From: Sternotherus odoratus
Lineage: Eukaryota > Chordata > Testudines > Kinosternidae
Assembly: GCA_032164245.1 (NCBI GenBank)
Contig: JAVMKO010000003.1
Coordinates: forward strand, 96,278,054 to 96,342,053
Direction: 5' to 3'
Length of the DNA stretch: 64,000 nucleotides
Below, in pieces: positions 12,301 through 24,300 of the stretch (position 1 is its first letter; every line of letters starts with the position of its first letter). The notes below the pieces were generated by a model. The model was given only the letters and a program-made list of their open reading frames with translations. It was not told where the DNA came from and did not search any database. The translations under genes and the position numbers were made by a program.

Positions 12301-15300
12301 AGTAAATGAATCTATGCTCTGTTGAATCTTGCAGGAACCAACTGTTGCATGTGCCCTTTAAACACAATCAAGTGAACTGCTCCGACTGGCTGCTAAAAGT
12401 GATCTGTGGCATAGTGGACATCCGCACTGTCTATGCCTCTCACAAGAAGGCGAAAGTCTGCCTCATTTCTAGGATCAGCTGCGAACGAGCTGGGGCCAGG
12501 TTTCACATACGAGGTGTCAGTGATGATGGACATGTGTCTAATTTTGTTGAGACAGAGCAGGTAAATGACTGAATGGATCCTATGACCCTAAATAATTCAG
12601 TACATCAGTGTATAACTGGGGAATCGTTTACAGCAAGAATTAGAGGAGGTCGGCAAATGCTATTTGCATGCAACATTTTAAGATGCTGTTATGCATGAAG
12701 GGTCTCTTCACTCTTGCTCATTACGCTCCTACGCAATCAGTTCTCCTTCTGTACTTCTAGCTTCTTGGGCACTCATAATTTATGTTTTTTATTTATTTCC
12801 CACTGTGGAAGTTCTAACTCCCCAGGCTTCTGTCAAATTATAAATGTGCTTTTTTCAGTGGATTCAGAAATTCCTGTCTTAAGCAACAATGACTCATGAG
12901 CAAAATCAACACATAAGCCAGCATTTCTCAAACCCCAGGGATCCACAAGGGTACTTCAGGGGGCCTGCTGGCCCCACTGATCGACTCCTCCATCTCCCTC
13001 CCTCAACTCCTCCCCCTTCCTTCCAGTGCCTCCTGCATGCTGAGGAACAGCTGTTCAGTGGCATGCAGGAGGTAGGGAAGGAGCAGGGATGGGTTGTGCT
13101 CTGGGAAGGGAGTAGAATCATGTCTGGGGCCACTGGCCCTGCCAATCCACTCCTCCCCCTCTGTCCCTCAACTCCTCCTCCTCCGCTGGGGAACACCTGT
13201 TCAGCAGCATTCAGGAGGCGCAAGGAGTGGAGATGGGGTATGCTCGAGAGAGGGGGTGGAAAGAGGCAGGGAAGAGGAGGGGCAAGGGTGGATTGAGAGC
13301 GCAGGAAGAGATGGGCCGGGGATGGGACCTTGGGGCAAGGGGTGGAGTAGGGTCAGGATCTGGGGCTGAGCTGAGGGTTGGGAGTCCGCAAAAAATTTTA
13401 AAATCAAAATGAGGGAACTTGGGTTGCTAAAGTTTGAGAATCATTGAATAAACCACAAGATTCTCAATGGCACCAAGCATTTAATCAAACAAGAGCCCAG
13501 TGCATCATCACAAGAAGGAGGTTTTTAAAATACAGTTATTATACAATGACTGTGAATTTTGCTCTGAAAATAAAATCTTTTTTTAATAGTACTTTTCTTC
13601 TAAAGTACAGCTGATTCCGATGCAAGAGAAGGTGGGAGAAAAGCTAGAGTGACCAGATAGCAAATGTGAAAAATCAGCACAGGGGTTGCAGGGTAATAGG
13701 CACCTATCTTAAGAAAAGCTCCAAATATCGGGACTATCCCTATAAAATTGGGACACCTGGTCATTCTAAGAAAAGCAGAAGTTCTTTTGAAATCTCTTGT
13801 AACTTTAGAAGAGTTAACAAAGAGTCCTGTGGCACCTTAAAGACTAACTAAAGTATTGAAGCATAAGCTTTTGTGGGCTAACACCCACTTCGTTGGATGC
13901 AAGCAGTGGAAGTGTCCAGGGGCAGGTATAGATAAAAGTAGGCAAGAACCAGGTAGGAGATAACAAGGTTAGTCCAATTAGGCTGAACCAGCTTGTTATC
14001 TCAAATCAGAGAGGGTGAGGTATTCCTCTAGCAGCTGAATTGGAGGTGTGCACTCGGAGAGAGGAGAAGCTGCTTTTGTAATTAGCAAGCCATTCAAAAT
14101 CTTTGTTCAATCCCAGATTGATTGTGTCAAATTTGCAAATGAATTGCAGCTCTGCAGTTTCTCTGCAGTCTGGTCTTGAAGTTTTTTTGCTACAATATGG
14201 TGACTTTTAAATCTGTAATTGTGTGTTCAGGCAGATTGAAGTGTTCTCCTATAGGTTTTTGTATATTGCCATTCCTGATATCTGATTTGTGTCCATTTAT
14301 CCTTTTTCGTAGGGACTGTCCAGTTTGGCCAATGTACATAGCAGAGGGACATTGGTGGCATATAATGGCATATATTACATTGGTAGATGTGCAGGTGAAT
14401 GAACCAGTGATGGTGTGGCTGATCTGGTTAGGTCCTGTGATGGTGTTGCTGGTGTAGATATGTGGGCAGATTTGGCATCGAGGTTTGTTGCATGGATTGG
14501 TTCCTGAGTTGGAGTTGTTATGGCGCGGTGTGCTGTTGCTGGTGAGAATCTGCTTAAGGTTGGCAGTCCTGGCCCACAGGTTGGTGAAAGAGACAAGTTT
14601 TCAAACTTGAATTTTTCAGGACATGAAGAAGAGCTGCGTGTAGTTTTCAAAGTTGATCTCTAATATCCTGAGACGAACACAGCTATAACAGCAAAGCAAA
14701 CAAGGAAAATAAGTCATTTGTTTACTGTGTATGGCTGGGTTTGCTACATTTAAAATAAACACAAAGCACTGGACCCTGAAGAACCAAAGACGACCTGTCT
14801 ACTGAAATGAGCACTTTCCCATTCAACTATAGACTCTCTTTCCTTTTTGGAAAAGGTATAGAAGCTATTCCCAGCCAAAAGAATGACAGTTTTAAACAAT
14901 GCAGATTTTAAGGTTCATGAAGAGATGCATCTATATGGGAGATCAGAGATAAATGAGAGGGCCATAACTTCCAGCATACAAAACTTCACCCCGAAACTTG
15001 GTCAACAGTTTTCAACGTTTTCAGGAGCAAATATACAAAACTCTGCCCTCAAAGCCTTAGAATCTATGTTTTTGAAGATTGGAATTTTGGTGCCTAGTCC
15101 ATTGGAAAACATTTCTGTTGCAGCACACGGATTTGTGCACCTGTAGGTGAAATTTACCCCGGGCAGAGGGAACAGAACAAAGAGAAAGATGTCACTGTGT
15201 TTGCCTTCTAAAGCAATATAATCCCAGTAAACCATACCAAATATAGTATAGTACTTTCTCACCAAAATGAGTGTGGGATGCTTTGATCTTCCTTATAAAG

Positions 15301-18300
15301 GAAGGAAAGTTAGATATCGAGGTGGGTAGACAACCTTTCTTATGCCAGGTCTACACTAGCGGGAGGAGGGGGTCGACTTAAGATATGCAACTTCAGCTAC
15401 ATTTTAGGTCAACTTACCTGGTGTCCTCACGGCGGTAGCAGGCTTCCCCATTGACTCTCAGCGAGCTGGAGTACCAGAGTCAATGGGGAGCACCTTTGGG
15501 GATCGATTTATCGCGTCTAGATGAGACGCGATAAATCGATCCCTGAAAGATTGGTCAGTACCTGCCGATCCAGCGGATAGTGAATACAAGCCCTCAGGTC
15601 AGCCCCAAATTCTCAGTGCTACCTCCTAGGTTCAGTTGCTAGTCCTGTATACAATTACTATTTCTCAGTATGCCAGCCATTTGGGTCCAAGATTCCTTAG
15701 CTTATTTGATTATGCTCTTGAATGCTGGAAATGATTAACACAAAAAAGAATGCCCATTGCATCACAAGAAAAACAATGTTCAGCCCCTGATGGAATGGCA
15801 AAATGTTGATAGATTGCTGACAGTTGAATGGGACAGGAGTTTGTCAGGAGCAGGGCAGCCTTCATGGGGCCTGCTAAACTTCTCTTCCAATTCAGCAAGT
15901 AGTCATCTAAAGGTACATCTATACTACCCGCCGGATCGGTGGGTAGTGTTCGATGCATCGGGGATCGATTTATTGTGTCTCATCTATTCATGATAAATCG
16001 ATCCCCGAACATGCTCCCCATCAACTCCGGAACTCCAGCTCCGCAAGAGGAGTAAACTGAGTCGATGCGGGGGCCGCCGCAGTCGACTCACCACCGTGAG
16101 GATGGCCAGGTAAGTCGAAGTAAGATACTTTGACTTCAGCTACGCAAATAGCATAGCTGAAGCTGCATATCTTAGCTCAACGCCTCCCCTTTGCCTGCCC
16201 CCCCCCGCCCCCCAGCGTAGCCCAGACCTAAGATAGGGAAGGCAAAGCCAAAGCAGGGAGGAAATGAGTACAGGGTGACTGAATCAATATGGCTCAAGGA
16301 CTTAGAAGATTAATAATTATAGGCGTGCTCTGCTGTTCGGGGTCTTTTGGTTGTTTTTTTTTAAAGTTCACCTTGCCATTGGTAATAGGTATAATTTTTG
16401 CCAGGCTAACTGTCCTAAGAAAACAAAGTGGGAGCTAACCGTCAAGATACATGAGGATCCAGTTCAAGCTGGCATCCACTTACTGTTAGGAAGTAAAAGC
16501 CCTAAATTAAACTTTCTTCTGCTTTCATAGTAGACGACTGACTAGTCGGCTATGAGGTAATATCTTGGCCGTCTGTAATTAGAATAACATTTTGTTTCCA
16601 TTTGCAGCAGCCTGTACAGCGCTGGCATACTGGCTCTGTGCTTCATGAATAAATATCACCCCAGGATTCTGAAAAGGCCGGGCTCTCTCCCTTTTACAAA
16701 GCTTTAATTCTAATATTTTTCTATTTTAAGAAGAAGAAGAAACAATTAGCCTTCTCTCCAGGCAGCTCTTTGATGCATAGATGGGATTCTTTTGCCTCCC
16801 ACTGAGTTAGCCTTGTGGCATTTCAGCTCTGCAATGAGTCATTTTTTGTGGGCTCACTTAAACTGTTCTGACTCACTGTGCAGAAAAGGAGTGGGGAAGC
16901 TAACTATCTCACTTTTCACTTTTCAAAATCAGGCCACCAGTCAATCTTTTAGTTACTTGGTCCTTTTAGTTTAATCACCTTACAAGAAAGATAAAAACAG
17001 CCAGAAAGGCTGACACAGCAGAAGTAGAGTGTAGGGGGCATTGTGAGAGAGCCTCCTGAAAGTGTGCCCTTGAACTACTGTACTCAGTATTTTGTAAAAG
17101 AAGGGGCACCTCTTCCTACTCACAGTGCTGTAAATAATCTTTTGAAAAGGGTTTGAAATGATGCTTTGTTACCCAGAAGGGGCCTAAATATCATTTTTGC
17201 TTTGTTCACAATGTTTCATATAACAAAGAAAAAAGTGAGACATCTGTCTGATGGATTTCTACTGAGAACAAAAGTTAACTTGGTCCAACCTTCTCTCCCT
17301 CCCCCCGCCCCCCCCCCCCCCGTTCCTTTCTTTTCTCCAGATAGTACTGAAGAAGCAAATATGCTTTCCTTATTTAGGTTATGTGCTTGTCAGTGTTAAC
17401 ATTTCAGCTTTCCCCTCCTTCCCCTCCAAAAACAAAGAAATTTGTCTTCCAGGGAACCGTCAGCTCTTGAGCAAACCTCTTTCCCCCCCCCCCCCAATAT
17501 TCAATTCTTGGTGTATGATTTTGGCTTTTTTAAGCAAAAAGAATTATCAAAAATAAATGTATGGTTTTTTTGTTTGTTTGTCTGCCCCCCCCCCTACTGT
17601 AGAACCTCAGAATTACGAACACCTAGGGGATGAAGATTGTTCATAACTGTGAAATGTTCGTAACCCTGAACAAAACGTTCTGGTTGTTCTTTCAGAAGTT
17701 TACATCTGAACATTGACTTAATACAGCTTTGAAACTTTACTATGCAGGAGAAAAATGCTGCTTTCCCTTTATTTTTTAGTAGTTTGCATTTAACAAAGAA
17801 CTGTACTGGGTTTTTTGGGGTTTTTTTTTTGTCTCTGCTGCTGCCTGATTGTGCACTTCTGGTTCCAAATGGAAGTGTCTGTGGTTGACTGATTAGTTCG
17901 TAACTCTGGTGTTATAATTTTGAGGTTCTACTGTATATATGTGTAACGTGGTGTATTTAAAATTGAAATTTTACAGACCATAAAAGGAAGTAGGATCTTT
18001 TTCGATTAACCTTCCTTTCCCTTCCCTATTGCAAGAAAAATAGTGTTGGACCCCAATTCAGAAAAGCTTTGCTGTTTCACAACCGTAATTACAGTAGTGC
18101 CTGATTCCTGCCCTGTATAGGAATGGATTTAAGCACGTGCTTACGTTTCTTCCTGAATTGGGGCCTTAATTTTTAGAAATGTGAATAGCTGTGTGTGGGT
18201 CCTACTATTTTTTCCAGATAAATTTTCATCAGGATTTTCTTTTTTGGCATCCTGGTTATCCTCGTCAGTAGCCATTGTGATCAGTAGCCCAGGGTGTATG

Positions 18301-21300
18301 AAACATTTACGCAATAGATCATAACTATTAAGGGAAAATCTGCTTTTTGAAAACTGTTAAGGCCCTCCTCCAAAAATGGTAGGCCAGATTTAGGCCTCAT
18401 CTAAGTTTGTGGCTTAAAGACCGCGGTGGGCCTGATTCTATAATGGGATCCACACAGGTGGATCCTCGTTCCTTCACAGAGCACTACTGACTTCAACAGA
18501 ACTCTTCTTGGGCATAGGAGTCTGCCCTTGTGGCTGTTTACAGGATCAGGGCTGTGATTTGTTCCAGTCTGTGTGACAGGGACCAAAGTGGGATCTAATA
18601 GTGTTAGAAAACCATTTTTCTTCTCCTGATCTTTCCCTGTTACAGAGCGGTAAGATGGCAATTCTGAGACTTTACTGAAAAATTTAGAGAAAACTGCTTT
18701 TTTGAATGACATGGCATGAGTTTGAACTCTCAGTTTTCTAGGACAGTGGTTCTCAAACTGTGGTCCGTGGATAGTTCCCTCTGAGGTGCATGCCTGGGCA
18801 GCTGCACACATGAGAATGAAGGGCCACCCACCTAATTAGTGGAGCCGTGCAGGCATGACTCTACTAATTAGATGCCTGAACCCTGAAGAAGACGCACATA
18901 TAAGGTGAGGTGGTGGGCTTGGGAGGAATTCAGGGTAGGTGGGAGAGGGCAATAGGGTGAGAAGAGGGGGAGGGGGAAAGTTGGGACGTTCAGGTCTGCA
19001 GTGGCCAGAGAAAGAGGCGACTTTCCCCAACTCCAGGGCTGCAGCTGCTGGGGAGAGACCCGCCCCCTTCCCAGCCTCAACTCTGTGGCAGGGGAGAGAC
19101 ACCCCCTCCTTCCTAGACTAGCTCAGGGACTGCTGCGTCGGGGGAGAGAGGGCACATCCATCGCATTAGAAAAGTAGGACTACTGATATTAAAATCCAAT
19201 GAAGTGGGCTATAATCCACGAAAGTTTATGCTGAAATAAACTGGTTAGTCTCTAAGGTGCTACAAGTATTCCTCGTTTTCTTTACTGATATTAAAATGTG
19301 AGTTGTATGCTTTTATTTGTAGAACAAAAATAGTTAATTAAGTTGGGTTTTTTTAATACTGTATAGCACTTTGATCCAAAGCACTTTACAGTAGTTAGCT
19401 AACGGCACAAACAACATTTGGAAAGATCATTAAGTGGTCCCCTGAAACCCTCAGCAATTTTCAAGTGGTCCGTGAAAAAAAGTTTGAGAACCACTTCTCT
19501 AGGAGGAGTTGGCATAGGAGCAGTTATCTAGGAGAAAGTGCCCTTTTGAATGGCATGGCATGATCTTGCTCCTAATCCACTTGGATGAATACTACTAGCT
19601 TTCTAGGAGTAGGTAGTCTGACTGTTCATATGTTCATAGATTACAAGGCCAGAAAGCCCCTTATGATGATCTAGTCCAGGGGTCTCAAACTCAAATGCCC
19701 ATGAGGGCCGCATGAGGACTAGTGCACTGGCCCGAGGGCCGCACCACTGACACACACATACCCACCCTCGCTGCCCCGGCTCTGACCCCACTCCACCCCT
19801 TCCATGAGGACTAGTGCACTGGCCGAGGGCCGCACCACTGACACACACCCTGCCCTCGCTGCCCCGGCTCCGCCCCCACTCCACCCCTTCCAAGAGGTCC
19901 CACCCCTGCCCCACCTCCTCCTCTGAGCACGCAGCTCCCCATTCCCTCCTGGAAAGCGCTAGGCACCACCAACAGCTGTTTGGCAAACAAAGCAAGAGCA
20001 ATATAGGAAGTCCAGAGCTAGAAACACGCGCGGCCCAGCCAGGCAGCAGAGAGGCCTCCACTTCTGGCCCCTCCATCCTGCAAACTGCTATGGGGGGATC
20101 GGGGGGGAGGGGGGGCGCCAGGAAGCTTGGCAGGCCGCAGGGAAGGGCTTTGCGGGCCGCATGTGGCCCCCGGGCCGCATGTTTGAGACCCCTGATCTAG
20201 TCTGACCTTCTGTATAACGCAGGACATAAATCTCCCACAAAATAATTCCTAGAGCAGTTCTTCTAGAAAAACTTCCAATCTTGATTTAAAAACTGCTAGT
20301 GCTGGAGAACCCACCACAATCCTTGATCAGTTGTTTCAGTGGTTAATTAATCTCACTATTTAAAAATTATGCCTTATTTCCAGTCTGAATTTGTCCAGCT
20401 TCATCTTCCAGACACTGGATTGTGATATACCTTTATCTGAAGAGCCCATTGTCAAATATTTGTTCCCCATGTAGATAGGTATACATTGTAATCAAGTCAC
20501 CCCTTAACTTTCCCTTTGCAAAGATAAATAGATTGAGTTTATTTAGTCTGTCATTCTAAGGCATGCTGTCTAATCCTTTAATCATTCTGTGTCTCTTCTT
20601 TGAACCCTCTCCAATATATCAGCATCCCTCTTGAATTGTGGGCACCAGAACTGAACACAGTATTCCAGCAGTGGGTGCACCAGTGCTAAATAAGGAGGTA
20701 AAATGACCTCTCTACTCCTGCTCGAGATTCTCCTGTTGATGCATCCAAGAATCACGCTATCCTTTTTACCCAGCATTGCGCTAGGAACTCGCGCACAGTT
20801 GATTATCCACGATGATCCACAGAATTGTACTGTATAGTGATACTGGATGTATATGATCTTCTATAAGAGCTTTGTCTGTTTGACATAATGTAGTTTTAAC
20901 ATTTCATTTCAAGTTATGCTGATAACTGACTCATCCCGTTTGTCAGTAGATGACTGTTCTTAAAATCATAAATGAGTCAAGATCTGACTCCAGAATTTCT
21001 TACAGATTGTAGGCCAGGTTCTGAGCTGGTGTGAATCAGCATAGCTCCGCCAATGTCAGTGGAGCTACATCAGTTTACACTATAGGCGCCGACAGTTTAT
21101 AGCATAGGTGCTCTGGGACTGGAGCACCCCCGGGGAAAAATTGGTGGGTGCTCAGTCTGCACCCACCATTAGCTCCCCATCCCAGCTCACCTCTCCCTCC
21201 TCTCTGCCTCCGCTTCCTCCCTTGAGTGCATTACTTGCCCACTTTTCCCCCCTAGCTCCCAGCGCTTGCACCACAAAACCGCTGTTTCTTGTGGCTGGGA

Positions 21301-24300
21301 GGGAGGTGCGGAGACCACAGTGTGCTCAGGAGAGGAGGTGGGGCTGGGGTGGGGATTTGGAGAAGGGGTCCAATAGGGGCAGGGAGGGGGTGGAGTTGGG
21401 GTGGGGACTTTGGGGAAGGGGTTGGAATAGGGGCAGGAACGGGGTGGAATTGGGGTGGGGCAGGGGGATGCGAGCACCCACTGGCGCCGGGGAAAGTTGG
21501 GGCCTATGGTTCACACCAGCTGATAATTAGGTCTGCTGTGTCTGACTTTATTTTTACAGATGATTTGAGGGTTAGAAGTCATTGAGTCATTTGATTTTTA
21601 TGACTGGCCTGCTCAGTGAGGGAAAGAAAGAGGTGAGGATGGGGTTACTTACTTCTCATGTTGCAGGCCTGCCACATTACACCAAGTAGTTCCTAGGTCA
21701 GAAACAGAAGAACAGCATCAATCTTGGGTTTCTATAGAGAACCCGTCACCATGGTAACTAAGCATTGCAGACAATTAAGAGTATTGATTGAAAAGCTGTT
21801 TTGGACAGGTGTGTTTTACATCATGATCTGAATTCCATCAGGCTAAGTTGGTTCTGATACTAACTCTTTTTGTGTCCTCGATGAAGTCTCTTAACCTCTC
21901 TCTCTCGGCAAAATGGGGATAATAATAGACACGTACCTACCTCCCAAAAGTGTTGTGAGGGTTAATTAGCCAATGTTTGTCATGGATATACAGTAAAACC
22001 CCGATTTAACGGACTTCGGATGCAACGGACAAAATTTCCGCTGCATCCGAAATCCGTTTTTCGCGGGTCCCACCTGCGGGCGGGCGGGCAGCCGGCTCCC
22101 GGGTCCCACCTGCGGGCGGGCGGGCAGCCGGCTCCCGGGTCCCGCCTGCGGGCGGGCGGGCTGCCGGCTCCCGGCAGCGGGCGGGTGGGCTCCCGGCTTC
22201 CGCCCGGGTCCCGGCAGCGGGAGAGCTCGCTGCCGGCTCCCGCCCGCGGGCAGGCTGACAGCTCCCGCCCGGGTCCCAGCAGCCGGGACCCGAGCGGGCG
22301 GGTTGATGGCTCCCGGCCGTAAAACCTCCATATAATGGACTAATTCGGGCAAGGGGGTGTCCATTGTCAGCCGAAAGTCCGTTATTTAATAATTTTAAAA
22401 AATTATTAAATAACGGACTTTCGGCTGACAATGGACACCCCCTCGCCCGAATTAGTCCATTATATCGAGGTTTCACTGTATGTAAAAATAATATTTCCAC
22501 CTGTAGATCTCAAAGCACTTTACAATAGAGGTAATTTTACAGATGGGAAAGCTGAGGCGCAGAGGCTTAAGTGATAATTCCCATGATCACCTGGCAGGCC
22601 AGGGGCAGAGCCAGGAATAGAACCCCATTATAGTTGTGTGATAACTGGTTTCCCATTGCCCAAACATCTTTCTTATGCAGCCTCTTTCTTGGCACCTGCT
22701 GTTCATCCCATTTTGGAACTACTGCCAAGCTGCTAGCTGATAAGATAAATGATACAGTGTGACTAAAAAAAGAAGGCAATTGGATGAGCTGACTGATACC
22801 ATTCATCTGCTGGGCTTTGGATGGCTCATTGTGATGTACAGGAAAACTGAGACTTGTATTATATATCACAAATGGAAAAGGGCCAGGATTCCATTGCTAA
22901 GTATATGCCAGGGCAGTGACGTTGGCTTTACACTATTGCTCTCTGGTAATACTATGTCTGAACAAATATCTTTTTAGACTAGGCTCATTTAAAATATAAT
23001 ACTTTTGGAGGTAGGGTTAGAGGGGAGGCTTTCTGACGTTGTAATCTATGAACATATGAACAGTCAGATTATCTACTCCTAGAAAGATAGTATTAGTTCA
23101 AGTGGATTAGGATCAAGATCATGCCATGCCATTGAAAAGGGCACTTTCTCCCCTCTGACACTTTGTGCTTCTAATGTGTTACCTTTCTGGCAAGATTAGT
23201 TTACTAGCATTGTTCGCAGAGATAACTACAAAGGGCAGGAGAGAGTGCTGGCTGGGGAGAAAAGAGGACTGGAAAGATTTTACTATAAACATCCTGGATA
23301 TGAAATAGGGCACATAATATTATTCCCCACATCTGAAAATAGGAGCTCATTTTATTGGCTACACTGACAAGACAAAATGTGTGGTCAAAGAAAATAGTTA
23401 ATAGAGCAGCAGATAAACTTATCCCACACCTGGCATTAGCCATCACTGGTCACATGGAACGATGACATCTCTATAGTTAAAATTCTATGAAAGAGAAAGT
23501 GGCCTGTCTCAGTCTGTCCACCAGCATAGCTAGTGCATCTTTAGTGTGAGGGAAATCTCTGTTGTACAAACATCTGTGCCTTAAATTCTCTTTTCTTACG
23601 AGTGGGTAGCAAATTAAACCTAGTGAGTTGGCATGAAAGCAAACAAGGCCTGATTTTGTTTCCATTTCTGTGGGGTCAGGAATACTGACAGATAAAGATA
23701 AACTGAAATCCACCATTTGCCTTTTCTTCAGCATTTGTATCTTAACTAGCGTTGTCTGACGGAACAGTACTTTTCACTGAAGAATCTCTTTCCCTTTATG
23801 TTGTTGCTGCAGACAATTTATTTGGATGATGACATCTCTTCCTTTGTTCAGATCAGAGGCTCTGTGCCACTGTTTTGGGAGCAACCAGGGCTTCAGGTAA
23901 ATATCATGAAAAATCAAGTGGCCTTTCACTAATTCTACTAAAAGTTGCATAGGATTTGTTTATTAATGGTATTCATTCACTAGGAGACTTGCCCTGTGAA
24001 GTACTGAACTCTTTTGACTCTGTTTCTATTTTTAAAAGGAATAGTCAAATATTTATCCAGTGATTAGTTTTTGAAGATTAATATTTTAAGTGCTTAGATA
24101 ACTCCAGAGAAGAGTTAATAATGTATTTACACAGATGTATTTAATCTTTTTTTTTTTTTTTTTTTACTTCATCCAGAATAACCTTTCCATCTGAAATGCC
24201 AGTTTGGCATGGTGTCTTACCCCTCCATAGTATAGATGGGGGCTCCATGGCTGGAGCACTATGATTTTAAAATAAATATAATTGGTATATGAGTATATCT

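Larger units (their letters stand above)
11182..12334 (+). other. Intron with two MITEs
   Basis: 11182-11725 shows nothing recognisable. 11726-11832 is a short MITE (ggcctggtctatgct / agtgtagaccggg ends). 11915-12036 is annotated separately. Confidence 0.5.

Noticed and set aside
18401..18811. 136-aa minus-strand frame crossing the start of a hAT element
   Set aside because: The frame runs across a transposon boundary and shows no domain or codon signal.
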